Shown: positions 37,200-46,204, counted from the stretch's first letter. The stretch is DNA of 64,000 nucleotides from an uncultured Desulfobulbaceae bacterium (GCA_947259115.1 CAMYKS010000006.1:62001-126000), one strand, 5' to 3'. Notes: generated by a model from the sequence alone, not told the origin. Numbers and translations: made by a program.

Positions 37200-38609
37200 T
37201 TAGCGCTGGCCGATTTTAATACCCAATTGGCTGAGCATATTCATGGTCAAGCCACCGCGCGGCAGTTGCTTGGCAACCTGGTATGCATCCACAGCCTTCA
37301 TGGTCTGCAGTCCCAATTTGCCGTCAATGGGTCCGGGGTCAAAGCCGGCCTTCTGCAGAGCCGCCTGGATCTGCATGTTGAGCTCCTTGGACATATTGGT
37401 CTCACAGAGCACAGAGCGCCATTCCATTTTAGCTTCACTTACCTTGACCTTTTTTGTAACCGCCTGCATTTCCGCCGGCACCTTTATGCGTTTTTCCTGG
37501 GCAGGAGAAACGAGCTTGAGAACCTTCTGGGTTTTGTACTCCGCCGGGATTTCAATTTTTTTAACAGTGGCAGGGGATTTCATGACACGTTTTACAACAG
37601 TCTCATACTCTGACTTTGCCTCGTGCCAGCATAAAAGATTTCCTGTCGCCTTGCCAACACCCTTGGTACCTTCTGAAAACCAGCCTGTTTTGGGTTCTGA
37701 AACTTTGACATTTAAAGTAACCGTCTCATAGACAGCTGGGATTTCAACTTTCTTTTCCTGGGGAGGGGATACCAGCTTCCTGACCTTTTGGACCTTATAT
37801 TCCGCCGGAATTGAAATTTTCTTTGTGGTGGCAGGAGCTTTCAGCATTCGTTTGGTAACAGTTTTATATTCTGCCGGCACTTCTACCAGGCACATGATCT
37901 CACCGGTGGTTCCGTCTATCCTTTCAACCAGGCCGCGCCCCTTCTTCCAGGTGGTATAGGCGGGCGCCACCAGAATCTTTTCTGTAACCGTTTCATAAAC
38001 CGGCGCAATTTGCTGCAGTTTTTCCGAAGCCTGCTTAACCAATACCTTCTCTTCTACCACTGAATATTTTGCGGGAATAACTTCTATTTTATAGGAAACG
38101 TCTTTTAACATTACTTTTTTTGTTTCTTTTTTATACTGCGCAGGTTGATGATACTCCATTAAGCATTGACCCACTTTGGGACTAGTGGGCAGACCAAGTG
38201 TCATGGCTCCAGCCACCAGGCTTGGCTCGGCAAGAGATGATTTATGTGAGCGCCCGGTCCGCCAGAACTGCTTTGCCTTTGAGACTTCAATAACCTCTTT
38301 AAGGTCTTCATAGACGGCAGGGACCGGAACAAATTCTTCAGAGGCCTCTTTCACCAGGACCTTTTCAGTCACAGTCTCATATTTTGCCGGAATAATTTCA
38401 ATTTTTTCATATGTTTCTTTTTTTACCACCTGCTCAGTTTCGCTCTTATAACCGGCAGGAATCATAACCTTTGCATAACACTCGCCGGGTTTGGCATCCG
38501 GCAGGGATAATGGAGAAAATTCTTCCGCAGCTTCTGCAATAACAGGAGATACGGCAAATGCAAGGGCATAACTCACTAAAACAGTTTTTAATATTGTTGA
38601 CCTGACCAT
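37200..38609 (-). CDS. Secreted repeat protein with C-terminal peptidoglycan-binding domain
   Basis: A 469-residue exported protein with a signal peptide (1-27). It has about ten degenerate repeats of the form P-A-x-Y-x-T/V-V-T-x-K-V/R-L-V-x-x-A-S, for example IIPAKYETVTEKVLVKEAS and IPAVYETVTLNVKVSE. The last 60 residues are a peptidoglycan-binding domain of the PF01471 type (LNMQIQAALQKAGFDPGPID, then GLQTMKAVDAYQ). Three spaced Cys-containing blocks (GECYAKV, VGQCLME, GEIMCLVEV) begin successive sections. It probably sits in the periplasm bound to the wall. AAGGAGGTG lies 6 bp before the ATG, a very strong site, so high expression is likely. Confidence 0.85.
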   Translation of the reverse strand: MVRSTILKTVLVSYALAFAVSPVIAEAAEEFSPLSLPDAKPGECYAKVMIPAGYKSETEQVVKKETYEKIEIIPAKYETVTEKVLVKEASEEFVPVPAVYEDLKEVIEVSKAKQFWRTGRSHKSSLAEPSLVAGAMTLGLPTSPKVGQCLMEYHQPAQYKKETKKVMLKDVSYKIEVIPAKYSVVEEKVLVKQASEKLQQIAPVYETVTEKILVAPAYTTWKKGRGLVERIDGTTGEIMCLVEVPAEYKTVTKRMLKAPATTKKISIPAEYKVQKVRKLVSPPQEKKVEIPAVYETVTLNVKVSEPKTGWFSEGTKGVGKATGNLLCWHEAKSEYETVVKRVMKSPATVKKIEIPAEYKTQKVLKLVSPAQEKRIKVPAEMQAVTKKVKVSEAKMEWRSVLCETNMSKELNMQIQAALQKAGFDPGPIDGKLGLQTMKAVDAYQVAKQLPRGGLTMNMLSQLGIKIGQR

Positions 38610-38960
38610 AATGTTACACCTCCTTATAGTTAATTAATGAAGACAAAAGATAAGCTTTGACATCTTTGGTGGCTTAACAGAACACTGCACATCTGTAGCC
38701 TCAGTCATTTATCAGGTACTAAAATTATAAACAAATTATTTGCCGTTATCACAATTTATGAAAAAAAGCGCAAGGGCAAAAATGATATTTATTGAGGTTT
38801 TTCGATGTTCTGGCGATAAAATCATGATGAGGTTTGTGGCTATGTGAGGAGAAAAAACCAGGGTGTGAAGATAGAAAAAATATTTAATATCGAGGTGTTA
38901 TGGTGTGTGCGAGTTTAAACCGGTCAAATAGTCATGTTGCCTTTTAAATCAGTACTCACT
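38610..38960. other. Intergenic region upstream of the repeat-protein gene
   Basis: About 350 bp, AT-rich, without a supported gene. The left part contains the ribosome binding site and probable promoter of the minus-strand repeat protein; the right part up to 38960 lies after the ElbB gene and shows no clear terminator. Confidence 0.5.
38724..38754 (-). promoter_or_regulatory. Possible sigma-70 type promoter of the repeat-protein gene
   Basis: Minus-strand TTGTGA and TATAAT are 19 bp apart, about 115 bp before the start codon. The -10 box is perfect, the spacing slightly long. Confidence 0.35.
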
Positions 38961-39617
38961 TCAGGTCATCTCCAGTAAAGCTGCAACGAGATTTTCCGCC
39001 CCCTCGCCGATCTGGTCAACCCGGGCATTGAGCATATAACAGGGCGTGGTCACGACCTTGTGCTGTTTATCTACTGTAATTTCACCATGGGAGGTTTTTT
39101 CGTGGGTAGCGCCCATCCTGGTCAACGCTTTTTCTGTTTCCGGGTCCTGGCCAATGGTCACCAGGACATTGCCTAAAATTTTAGCAATGATGGCAGGGGC
39201 GATACAGAGTGCGCCAATGGGTTTCTTTTGAGCTGCTGTTTCCTGCACCGCCCTGACCACATCCTCATTCACAGAACAGTCAGGCCCATCAAAGGCAAAG
39301 GTGGAAAGATTTTTAGCCGCCCCGAGTCCTCCCGGCATTATGAGCCCATCGTAATCTGCTGCCTTAAAGTCCCTGAGGTCCTTTATGTTACCCCGGGCGA
39401 TCCGGGCCGATTCAACAAGGACATTTCTTTTTTCAGCCATTTCCCGGCCCGTGATAAAATTGAGGACATGGTGTTGGGGTATATCCGGGGCAAAACACTG
39501 GAACTCTGCCCCGTGCTTATGAATGGCCCACAGGGTCATTACCGACTCATGGATCTCCGCCCCATCCTTGTTGCCGCAACCAGATAGAATTACTGCGAAT
39601 TTCTTCTTGTCAGCCAT
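38961..39617 (-). CDS. elbB: ElbB-like DJ-1/PfpI superfamily glyoxalase
   Basis: A 218-residue member of the ElbB (isoprenoid biosynthesis protein with amidotransferase-like domain) branch of the DJ-1/PfpI fold. Marks are FAVILSGCGNKDGAEIHES at the start, YDGLIMPGGLGAAKNLSTFA in the middle and the nucleophile elbow GALCIAPA near residue 150 with Cys. E. coli ElbB shows glyoxalase activity. The ATG at 39617 has AGGAGA 8 bp before it; an upstream ATG at 39665 lacks one. Confidence 0.88.
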   Translation of the reverse strand: MADKKKFAVILSGCGNKDGAEIHESVMTLWAIHKHGAEFQCFAPDIPQHHVLNFITGREMAEKRNVLVESARIARGNIKDLRDFKAADYDGLIMPGGLGAAKNLSTFAFDGPDCSVNEDVVRAVQETAAQKKPIGALCIAPAIIAKILGNVLVTIGQDPETEKALTRMGATHEKTSHGEITVDKQHKVVTTPCYMLNARVDQIGEGAENLVAALLEMT

Positions 39618-39665
39618 TTTGTGTCTCCTGGTTCTGGAAAATGGTTTTTCAGGTACCATATTCAA

Positions 39666-39714
39666 AGTTTAAAGTGCCTAAAGTGCCTAAAGTGAGCTAA
39701 AGTGAGCTAAAGTA
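39666..39714. repeat. Short tandem repeat AAAGTGCCT / AAAGTGAGCT
   Basis: Four or five imperfect 10-bp units (AAAGTGCCTA twice, AAAGTGAGCTA twice) between elbB and hpt. Scattered inverted ACTTTAGTCAC copies lie at 39780-39815. It is a simple tandem repeat, not a CRISPR. Confidence 0.75.
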
Positions 39715-39817
39715 CCCCGCAAGGGGGCATAAATGCCTAAAGTTGTTAATCTGAGTAGTGTGTATTGGTTTTATTCTTTTAAAACTTTAGTCACTCGTAA
39801 CTTTAGTCACTTTCAAC

Positions 39818-40345
39818 TTATACATCATATACATCTTTCAGATGATAAATTTCGGGGTAATGCCTGTGCTGCTCCCTGCAGTCAAGGCCGTAGCCGACCA
39901 GAAAGCCCTTCTTGATCTCAAAACCGACATAATCGACTGCCACCCCAACTTCTCTCCGCTCCTTTTTGTCGATCAAGGCACAAAAGTGGACCGAATGCGC
40001 GCCGCGGTTTTCAAAGGACTGTTTCAGGAGCGCCATGGTGCGTCCGGTGTCAATAATATCATCCACAAGAAGAATATCCTTGCCCTGTACATCCAGTTCT
40101 ATGTCCTTGGTAAACCTGAGAGTGCCGGAGGTTGTACCCATGCCGTAGCTGGTCACCCTGACAAAGTCGATTTCCATTTCCAGCTTTATATTCCGGACCA
40201 GATCCGCCATTAACATAAAGGCGCCATTCAGGATGCCTACAACCAGAAGTTGACCATGTTCGTAATCCTCCGTGATAGCAGCGCCAAGCTCTTTAACGCG
40301 TTTGGCGATATCTGTTTGTTTGATGACTAGCTCTTTTTCTGGCAT
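39818..40345 (-). CDS. hpt: Hypoxanthine phosphoribosyltransferase
   Basis: Purine salvage enzyme that converts hypoxanthine or guanine with PRPP to IMP or GMP. The 175-residue length and the signatures VVGILNGAFMLMADLVR (flexible-loop region), IDFVRVTSYG and the PRPP-binding LLVDDIIDTGRTM (about residue 95-107) identify it. Asp in DKKERREV and the closing VGYGLD with the ring-stacking segment are also present. Confidence 0.96.
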   Translation of the reverse strand: MPEKELVIKQTDIAKRVKELGAAITEDYEHGQLLVVGILNGAFMLMADLVRNIKLEMEIDFVRVTSYGMGTTSGTLRFTKDIELDVQGKDILLVDDIIDTGRTMALLKQSFENRGAHSVHFCALIDKKERREVGVAVDYVGFEIKKGFLVGYGLDCREQHRHYPEIYHLKDVYDV

Positions 40346-40542
40346 GATGTCCTTGAAACGAAGTAATAAGTAAGTGTAAATTTAGTTTTCTTTTTCTTTC
40401 ATAACAACAATTTTTTGAAATCATAATACATTCTACCGGTTTTGCTGATCAACAAAATGCGATATAGTGGGTTCTCGCACTATCACTATGTATCAAATTA
40501 ACAGATGAGAAGGGTATTAATTGCTTGATATCAAATAAAAAC

Positions 40543-41256
40543 ATGAAGGAAATGGCCAGGAATACACTTTTTGTCACAGGAACAGACACATCTGTGGGCA
40601 AGACATATGTCTGTGCCAGGCTCCTTGAGTTTCTGAAAACTAGGGGAATACAGGCCGGCTACCAGAAATGGATTGCCACTGGTGTTGATGCCGGGCTGGC
40701 CGAAGACCTTGCCCTCTGCCTGGGGGCAGCCTCAATTGCAGCAACGCCGGAGCTTGTTCAACTGCAGACCCCCTATTGTTTCAGGTTTCCTGCCTCCCCA
40801 CATCTGGCTGCTGAAATGGAAGAAAAGGTGGTGGATCCCGAAGTCATTATTGAAAAGTACTCAATCCTGGCGGCAAGGTATGAGTGGCTCATTGTGGAAG
40901 GAGTGGGCGGCCTTATGGTTCCTTTGCGGCGGGATCTGCTCCTCGCTGACCTGCTGGCCCGGCTGCAGCCCAGGACCCTTATAGTGGCCCGCAGCGGCCT
41001 TGGCACCTTAAACCATACCCTGCTTACCCTTGAAGTCCTGCGCCACAGGCACATTCAGGTTCTTGGTGTTGTCTTTTCAGATTCGGTGGAGCAGGAAGAC
41101 GAGAGGCTGGTGCTTGACAACATGCAGACCATAGAAGAAATTGGGCTTGTGCCGGTGTTCGGCCGCCTGCAGCGGCAGCAAAACACAGAAAAGGCGAAAA
41201 GTGCATTCATGCCCGTTGGGCAGGCCATTTTGGATCAATTAAATAATGCAGAGTGA
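40543..41256 (+). CDS. bioD: Dethiobiotin synthetase BioD
   Basis: ATP-dependent carboxylase that closes the ureido ring to form dethiobiotin, the penultimate biotin step. The P-loop reads LFVTGTDTSVGKTYV, followed by WLIVEGVGGLMVPL and an adenine-recognition segment near the C-terminus. Possible starts are TTG 40525, ATG 40543 and ATG 40552; the TTG has AGAAGGG at 40507 while the ATGs lack a clear site, so the start is unsure by six residues. No other biotin gene lies nearby. Confidence 0.88.
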   Translation: MKEMARNTLFVTGTDTSVGKTYVCARLLEFLKTRGIQAGYQKWIATGVDAGLAEDLALCLGAASIAATPELVQLQTPYCFRFPASPHLAAEMEEKVVDPEVIIEKYSILAARYEWLIVEGVGGLMVPLRRDLLLADLLARLQPRTLIVARSGLGTLNHTLLTLEVLRHRHIQVLGVVFSDSVEQEDERLVLDNMQTIEEIGLVPVFGRLQRQQNTEKAKSAFMPVGQAILDQLNNAE

Positions 41257-41444
41257 TAAAAAAAAGCATTTTTGAAATTTATAGGTAGAACTACTGGTTT
41301 TTTTATGATATGTTTTTCGCCTATCGTATTGACAAAGAGCAGTCTTTTATGTAATTTCGTCAGGTCGCATAACCAAACAGTAGAGAGTGATTAACACAGG
41401 GCTAAAACCCTAAATATTTTATATCATTTAAAAAGAGGTTTCTT

Positions 41445-42008
41445 ATGTCTGTGACGACCAAGGAAATCACCCCTGCCTTTAATTCTGAAGTAACAAAGGC
41501 GCAGGGCGGCCAACATCTCAACCGCTGTTTTTCCTGCGGTGCCTGCAGCGGTATCTGTCCTGTCAGTCAGGCAATTTCCGACTTTGACCCCCGTAAGATA
41601 ATCCACATGGTGCGCATGGGATTAAAAGACCGGCTGCTGAAGTCAGATCTGCTCTGGTTTTGTTCCCAATGCAAAAGCTGTGTTTTTGTTTGCCCCCAGG
41701 ATGTCCGCTTTGCCGAGATCGTCCAGGCTCTCTGGGATATGGCATATGAGCAGGGTTACATAACCGACCAGGATACCCTTGATAAGGGGAAATCAGCCTG
41801 GGTTGAGCGCGACAAATGTGTGTCCTGCCTTACCTGTGTCCGGGTATGCCCATGGGAGATTCCAAAGATAGATGGTGAAGGTGTTGCCACCATTGATGTC
41901 AGGGACTGCAAGGCCTGCGGCATCTGTGTGGCGGAGTGTCCGGCCCAGGCCATCATGCTCAATCAATCCCAGGATGAAATTCTGATCGCTGCCTGCGGCA
42001 GTAAATAA
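41445..42008 (+). CDS. hdrC: HdrC-like iron-sulfur protein with four Cys clusters
   Basis: A 187-residue soluble electron carrier with four C-x2-C-x2-C-x3-C-P motifs: CFSCGACSGICP (about 28), CSQCKSCVFVCP (about 68), CVSCLTCVRVCP (about 124) and CKACGICVAECP (about 154), implying four [4Fe-4S] clusters. The first two match HdrC of heterodisulfide reductase; the second pair is an extra bacterial-ferredoxin-like unit, sometimes found as a C-terminal extension in this lineage. It leads a three-gene set (hdrC-mvhD-metV) and probably passes electrons between MvhD and MetV. AGAGG sits 8 bp before the ATG. Confidence 0.85.
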   Translation: MSVTTKEITPAFNSEVTKAQGGQHLNRCFSCGACSGICPVSQAISDFDPRKIIHMVRMGLKDRLLKSDLLWFCSQCKSCVFVCPQDVRFAEIVQALWDMAYEQGYITDQDTLDKGKSAWVERDKCVSCLTCVRVCPWEIPKIDGEGVATIDVRDCKACGICVAECPAQAIMLNQSQDEILIAACGSK

Positions 42009-42033
42009 GACCACCTTTTGGCTGGAGTATACA

Positions 42034-42459
42034 ATGAGCGACTTTACACCAAATATTAAAGCATTCTGTTGTCATTATACCTCGCAGCAAACCTGTGCTG
42101 AGGGGACCGAAGGCCTCAAGCAGGATGGGTTTCCCGAAAGTGTTTCCCTGTTCCGGGTGCCGTGTACAGGAAAAATACAGGTCAGCGCTCTCCTGCAGGC
42201 CTTTGAGGATGGAGCCGATGCAGTTTATGTCGTGGGTTGCCCGGTTGACAGCTGCCACAATGTCAAAGGCAGTCAGAGGGCTGCAAAAAGGGTTGTCGCC
42301 GTTAAGCAGGCCTTAAGCGAACTGGACGTGGAAGCTGAGCGCATTGAAATGTTTCACCTGGAAAGGGGCTTTCACCCTGAATTTGTTGCGGTTGCCCAGG
42401 AAATGGATAAGAAAATCAAAGAATTAGGGCCGAGCCCGCTCAAAGGAGAATCAGCATGA
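42034..42459 (+). CDS. mvhD: MvhD/FrhD-like hydrogenase iron-sulfur subunit
   Basis: A 141-residue protein with the MvhD cysteine pattern: CCHYTSQQTC near the start, VPCTGKI (about 45) and VVGCPVDSCHNVKGSQRA (about 69-86). MvhD carries a [2Fe-2S] cluster and connects hydrogenases or dehydrogenases to HdrA-type flavin-based bifurcating complexes. GGAG lies before the start. It is 25 bp after hdrC, and its stop overlaps the metV start as ATGA. Confidence 0.85.
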   Translation: MSDFTPNIKAFCCHYTSQQTCAEGTEGLKQDGFPESVSLFRVPCTGKIQVSALLQAFEDGADAVYVVGCPVDSCHNVKGSQRAAKRVVAVKQALSELDVEAERIEMFHLERGFHPEFVAVAQEMDKKIKELGPSPLKGESA

Positions 42460-43124
42460 TAATTGCCGAGCGCAAGCCTGTTGGAGAGATAGTTGATATG
42501 ACCAGGGACCATAAAAAGGTTTTGGTCCTTGGATGCCGTGGATGTGTTACAGTATGCTCCGCCGGGGGTGAAAGGGAGGTTGAACTGCTGGCATCTCTCA
42601 TCCGTCTTGGCGCCAAAAAAGAAGGGCGTAAGATAGAGGTTCAGGAAGGGACCCTGGTCCGCCAATGCGATAAAGAGTATGTGGATAGCCTGGATAACTG
42701 GAAAGGTAAGTATGATGCCATTGTTTCCATGGCCTGCGGTGTCGGGGTAAATTTCATCGCCAACCTGCGACCGACAACCATGGTCTACCCTGCTGTTAAC
42801 ACGACCTTTTTCGGAGGCTCGGCTGATCAGGGCGTCTGGACTGAGCAGTGTGCCGGCTGCGGCAACTGCGTCCTGCACCTGACCGGCGGCCTGTGCCCTG
42901 TTGCAAGGTGTGCCAAAAGCCTTATGAACGGTCCCTGCGGCGGTTCCCAGAATGCAAAATGCGAGATTCATTCGGAGGTTGATTGTATCTGGCAGCTGAT
43001 CCATGACCGTCTTGAGCGCCTGGACCGCAAGGAGCAGATGTTGGAAGTTGCCCCGATCCGTGACTGGCGGCCGGCCGGGCATGGCGGTCCCCGCAAAACA
43101 CTGCGGGACGATCTTTCCGTATAA
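42456..43124 (+). CDS. metV: MetV: methylene-THF reductase-associated iron-sulfur protein
   Basis: MetV forms MetVF complexes with methylenetetrahydrofolate reductase in acetogens and sulfate reducers. It carries zinc and FeS sites in its C-terminal domain. Visible are VLGCRGCVTVCSAGGEREVELLA-type start (about residue 25), VSMACGVGVNF and the hallmark CAGCGNCVLHLTGG followed by CPVARCAKSLMNGPCGG (about residues 130-165). At 222 residues it is the stand-alone form. metF, normally next door, is not here; mobB follows. AAAGGAG precedes the start inside mvhD. Confidence 0.85.
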   Translation: MIIAERKPVGEIVDMTRDHKKVLVLGCRGCVTVCSAGGEREVELLASLIRLGAKKEGRKIEVQEGTLVRQCDKEYVDSLDNWKGKYDAIVSMACGVGVNFIANLRPTTMVYPAVNTTFFGGSADQGVWTEQCAGCGNCVLHLTGGLCPVARCAKSLMNGPCGGSQNAKCEIHSEVDCIWQLIHDRLERLDRKEQMLEVAPIRDWRPAGHGGPRKTLRDDLSV

Positions 43125-43138
43125 GCTGCACCAATGTC

Positions 43139-43651
43139 ATGGTGCCGCTCTTAGCTATTATTGGCAAAAAGAACAGCGGCAAGACCACTCTTATCGAAAG
43201 ACTTATCCCCGAGCTTATCGACCTGGGGTACCAGGTAGGTACCATCAAGCACCACCACGGTGATATAAGCATGGACCAGCCCGGCAAGGATACCTGGCGC
43301 CACAAGCAGGCAGGCGCCAAAGCTGTGGTGCTTTCGGCGCCAACCGGCCTGGGCCTGATTCGTGATACTTCCAGGGAAATCCCAGTACAAGAGCTTGTCC
43401 GCCTCTACTTTTCTGACATGGACCTGGTGCTGACCGAGGGCTACAAAAAAGAAGCAATTCCCCAGGTTGAGATCTTCAGAAGTACTATCCATGCTGACCC
43501 CCTGCCCGACACCGGAGGCAACCTTATCGCCACCATGAGCGACGTAGAAACCGACCGGAATATACCTCATTTTGTATTGGGCGCAAACAAGGCATTAGCA
43601 CAATTCATTGCTGAAAAAATCATTATGCCCTGCAGGAAAGAAAATTCCTGA
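43139..43651 (+). CDS. mobB: Molybdopterin-guanine dinucleotide biosynthesis adaptor MobB
   Basis: MobB is a GTP-binding protein that aids MobA in adding GMP to molybdopterin. The P-loop GKKNSGKTTLIERL, the IKHHHGDISMDQPGKDTWRHKQAGA segment and the final DLVLTEGYK motif identify it. Length 170 residues is normal. It starts 14 bp after metV and may be co-transcribed with it; mobA follows after a 112-bp gap. Confidence 0.92.
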   Translation: MVPLLAIIGKKNSGKTTLIERLIPELIDLGYQVGTIKHHHGDISMDQPGKDTWRHKQAGAKAVVLSAPTGLGLIRDTSREIPVQELVRLYFSDMDLVLTEGYKKEAIPQVEIFRSTIHADPLPDTGGNLIATMSDVETDRNIPHFVLGANKALAQFIAEKIIMPCRKENS

Positions 43652-43763
43652 CCCCAGAAGAAAGCTTGCCAACTCCTCCCCTAACGGTTAACAATATTTA
43701 TTTCTGCATAGAGCAGTTCCAGCGGTCGTTATCCATGCACCATCGCAGTCTTCAAGGAATAAT

Positions 43764-44339
43764 ATGGTTACAATAAATAATATCACAGGGGTCATTCTGG
43801 CCGGTGGGCGCAGCACCAGATTTGGCAGTAACAAGGCCCTGGCAATGGTGCATGGCAAGCCCCTGATCCAGAATATTGCTGACCAGATGACAAGCATGTT
43901 TGCAGATTGCCTGCTGGTTACCAATTTGCCACAAGAGTATGCATTTTTGGGTTTAGCAATGACCGGTGACCTCTACCGGGAAAAGGGGCCGCTGGCCGGC
44001 ATTCATGCGGCGCTTCAGCATATGAGCACAGCGCGCGCCTTTATCGTGGCCTGCGATATGCCCAATATATCACCTGAATTGATCCGCTATTTATGCTCTA
44101 TTAACGAACAGGATTATGATGCCGTAATCCCGTGGCTGCAGAAGGGCCAGGAGCCGCTTTTCGGGGTTTACCACAAAAAGTCAGCACCAATTATAGAGAC
44201 CTGTTTGCAGCAAAATGATTGCCAGATCATAAGGGCATTGGCAGCACTTCATGTAAGGCGGGTCAGCGAAGAAGAAATAATGCCCATAACAGGGGGCCTT
44301 GCCTGCTTTAAGAATATAAACCGGCCTGAAGATCTCTAG
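43764..44339 (+). CDS. mobA: Molybdenum cofactor guanylyltransferase MobA
   Basis: Nucleotidyltransferase that makes bis-MGD or MGD for Mo/W enzymes. The signature GVILAGGRSTRFGSNKALA with the GGRS-R-G-x-x-K loop is clear; the Asp in FIVACDMPNIS is the metal site. 191 residues. AAGGAAT lies 5 bp before the ATG. It is convergent with the HesA/MoeB-like gene, whose stop is only 4 bp away. Confidence 0.93.
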   Translation: MVTINNITGVILAGGRSTRFGSNKALAMVHGKPLIQNIADQMTSMFADCLLVTNLPQEYAFLGLAMTGDLYREKGPLAGIHAALQHMSTARAFIVACDMPNISPELIRYLCSINEQDYDAVIPWLQKGQEPLFGVYHKKSAPIIETCLQQNDCQIIRALAALHVRRVSEEEIMPITGGLACFKNINRPEDL

Positions 44340-44343
44340 CCAT

Positions 44344-45171
44344 TCAACTCTTCTTTAGTGCTTCCGGGCCCTCCCTGCAGACAGCCTGTTCCTCATCAAG
44401 CAGTTTTGTGATTGTTGGATTCTCTCCGCAGATTGGGCAGTTTTTCTGTTTCTTGAGCCTGATTTTGTGGAAATCCATGCTTTTGGCATCAAAGGTTAAC
44501 AGTGTATCGGTCAGCGGTTCACCAACCTCCAGTATATATTTCAAAGCCTCTGTTGCCTGGATTGTGCCGAGCATGCCGGCAATGGCCCCCAACACTCCGG
44601 CCTGGGAGCAGGTCGGCACAGCACCGGCAGCCGGCGGTTTATTGAAAGCACAGCGATAACAGGCGGATCTGCCGGGCAGCACGGTCATGGTCTGCCCTTC
44701 AAAGCGTAATATGCCGCCGTGGGAAAAGGGAATGTTTTCAAATATGCAGGCATCATTTATGAGAAATTTGGTTGCAAAATTATCGGACCCGTCAATGATA
44801 AAATCATATTCACTGATGATAGCACGGATATTGGCAGCGCAAAGATGTATAGCATGCGTTCTTACTGTTATATCAGGGTTGATGGCGCGCATCTTCTCTG
44901 CTGCAGAATCAACCTTTGGTTGCTTAATATCCTTTGTGAAATGGGCTATCTGGCGCTGCAGGTTGGAGATTTCCACGTAGTCGTGATCGGCAATACCGAG
45001 AGTACCGATTCCCGCGGCGGCAAGGTAGAGTGCTGCCGGTGAACCCAGGCCGCCGGCACCGACAATTAAGACCTTGGCCCGCATTATTTTTTCCTGGCCT
45101 TCGACACCGACTTCCTGGAGAAGAATATGGCGGCTGTAGCGTTCCAGTTGTGACTCGCTGAAATCGATCAT
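44344..45171 (-). CDS. HesA/MoeB/ThiF family adenylyltransferase
   Basis: E1-like enzyme that adenylates the C-terminal Gly-Gly of a MoaD/ThiS-type sulfur carrier. It has VLIVGAGGLGSPAALYLAAAG (dinucleotide-binding loop), DIDFIIDGSDNFATKFLIND, the Cys ADP-ribosyl/thioester region CSQAGVLGAIAGMLGTIQA, and a four-Cys zinc site (CYRC...CPIC). 275 residues, without a rhodanese domain. The nearby MoaD-like protein (50 kb) ends in GG and could be its substrate. Last gene of a six-gene minus-strand run. Confidence 0.9.
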   Translation of the reverse strand: MIDFSESQLERYSRHILLQEVGVEGQEKIMRAKVLIVGAGGLGSPAALYLAAAGIGTLGIADHDYVEISNLQRQIAHFTKDIKQPKVDSAAEKMRAINPDITVRTHAIHLCAANIRAIISEYDFIIDGSDNFATKFLINDACIFENIPFSHGGILRFEGQTMTVLPGRSACYRCAFNKPPAAGAVPTCSQAGVLGAIAGMLGTIQATEALKYILEVGEPLTDTLLTFDAKSMDFHKIRLKKQKNCPICGENPTITKLLDEEQAVCREGPEALKKS

Positions 45172-45214
45172 GGTTTTTTTTAAAGTACCGCTTTACTGTG
45201 CTTTTTTTACAATT

Positions 45215-46144
45215 TTAAATACGCGAACCAACTGCCTCATAATGGGCTGCCCTGTCTTTTTCAGGAAGGGCGAGAAATTCGTCTATGGCAGCCAGCATTT
45301 CCTCTTTGTCGTCTTTAACCCTGCCGGAAACATTTACATAGTTATTCTGATGATCGCAGGCCACGAAGGTGGCAAGCTTGCTGTCAAGCTTTTCAAGCAG
45401 AAGTCTCAGTTCCAGAACAGTGCCTTCCGGAGTCTGCGGTATGAAAGTGCCGGCCCGTATCTCTTGAAAAAGAGGGCTCTCGGGACCGCCAAAGACGGTA
45501 TCGCCCTTATAGAGCCACAGCCTCCTGAGCCGCAGAAAATCAGGTTCTGTTTCATTTATGAGGCTGGCTGTCTCAAGAATATGGCGCTGCCAGTGATCCC
45601 TGCCGCCAAGGCCCAGCAGTACGTAAAACGAAACTTCTATACCGGCCTCCCTGAGCCAGCTCGTCGCTTCTTTGACCATTCTGGGTGACTGCCCTTTGCG
45701 GTGAAAGTTCAGGGTTTGGGCATCCCCGGATTCTAGGCCTATATGGACACGGTTAAGGCCGGCCTGGGCCAGATGCAGGATACCGTGTTTTTTCAACTTC
45801 CAGAGTGTTGATGTCCTGGCATAGGCGGTGAGCCGCTTGACCGGTAAAACCTGGCGAAGATATTGGGCGATTTCCATGAAAGCCTCGAGCCCGATCTGCA
45901 GGGGGTCGGCATCGCCGAAAAAAACGTTTTCCGCCCGTGGATGGCGTTCTTTGAGAAGATCTATATCATGCTTGACTTCAGGTACAGTTCTGGTGGAAAA
46001 GGTTGCTTGGCCCAGGTGCGGATACAGGCCGCAGAACCGACAGCGGTTCCATTTGCAGCCCCTGGTCAAGCGCACGAGCAGACTGCGGTATTCGCTTGGC
46101 GGACGAATAATCAGAGTTTCCGGCACTTCTCTTATGTTACTCAT
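45215..46144 (-). CDS. Radical SAM protein (Elp3/HemN-like subfamily)
   Basis: A 309-residue radical SAM protein whose cluster motif reads C-x4-C-x2-C (TRGCKWNRCRFCG, residues about 30-40) instead of C-x3-C-x2-C. This spacing is found in a subset of B12-independent radical SAM proteins of unknown function. VFFGDADPL and VHIGLESGDAQTL are the SAM-binding strands. No SPASM domain. The ATG at 46144 is preceded by AGGGTGA; a GTG 12 bp upstream is possible. The C-terminal 35 residues after GRVKDDKEEML are an extension. It is 43 bp before the HesA-like gene and may be part of a maturation pathway. Confidence 0.8.
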   Translation of the reverse strand: MSNIREVPETLIIRPPSEYRSLLVRLTRGCKWNRCRFCGLYPHLGQATFSTRTVPEVKHDIDLLKERHPRAENVFFGDADPLQIGLEAFMEIAQYLRQVLPVKRLTAYARTSTLWKLKKHGILHLAQAGLNRVHIGLESGDAQTLNFHRKGQSPRMVKEATSWLREAGIEVSFYVLLGLGGRDHWQRHILETASLINETEPDFLRLRRLWLYKGDTVFGGPESPLFQEIRAGTFIPQTPEGTVLELRLLLEKLDSKLATFVACDHQNNYVNVSGRVKDDKEEMLAAIDEFLALPEKDRAAHYEAVGSRI

Positions 46145-46204
46145 ACCAGCGATCACCCTAAATTAAGCATGCAGCTTCTAATTTGCTTTTTAAAAAACAA
46201 CAAA

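Noticed and set aside
39666..39815. CRISPR array
   Set aside because: Units are about 10 bp, without spacers or cas genes; it is a simple tandem repeat.
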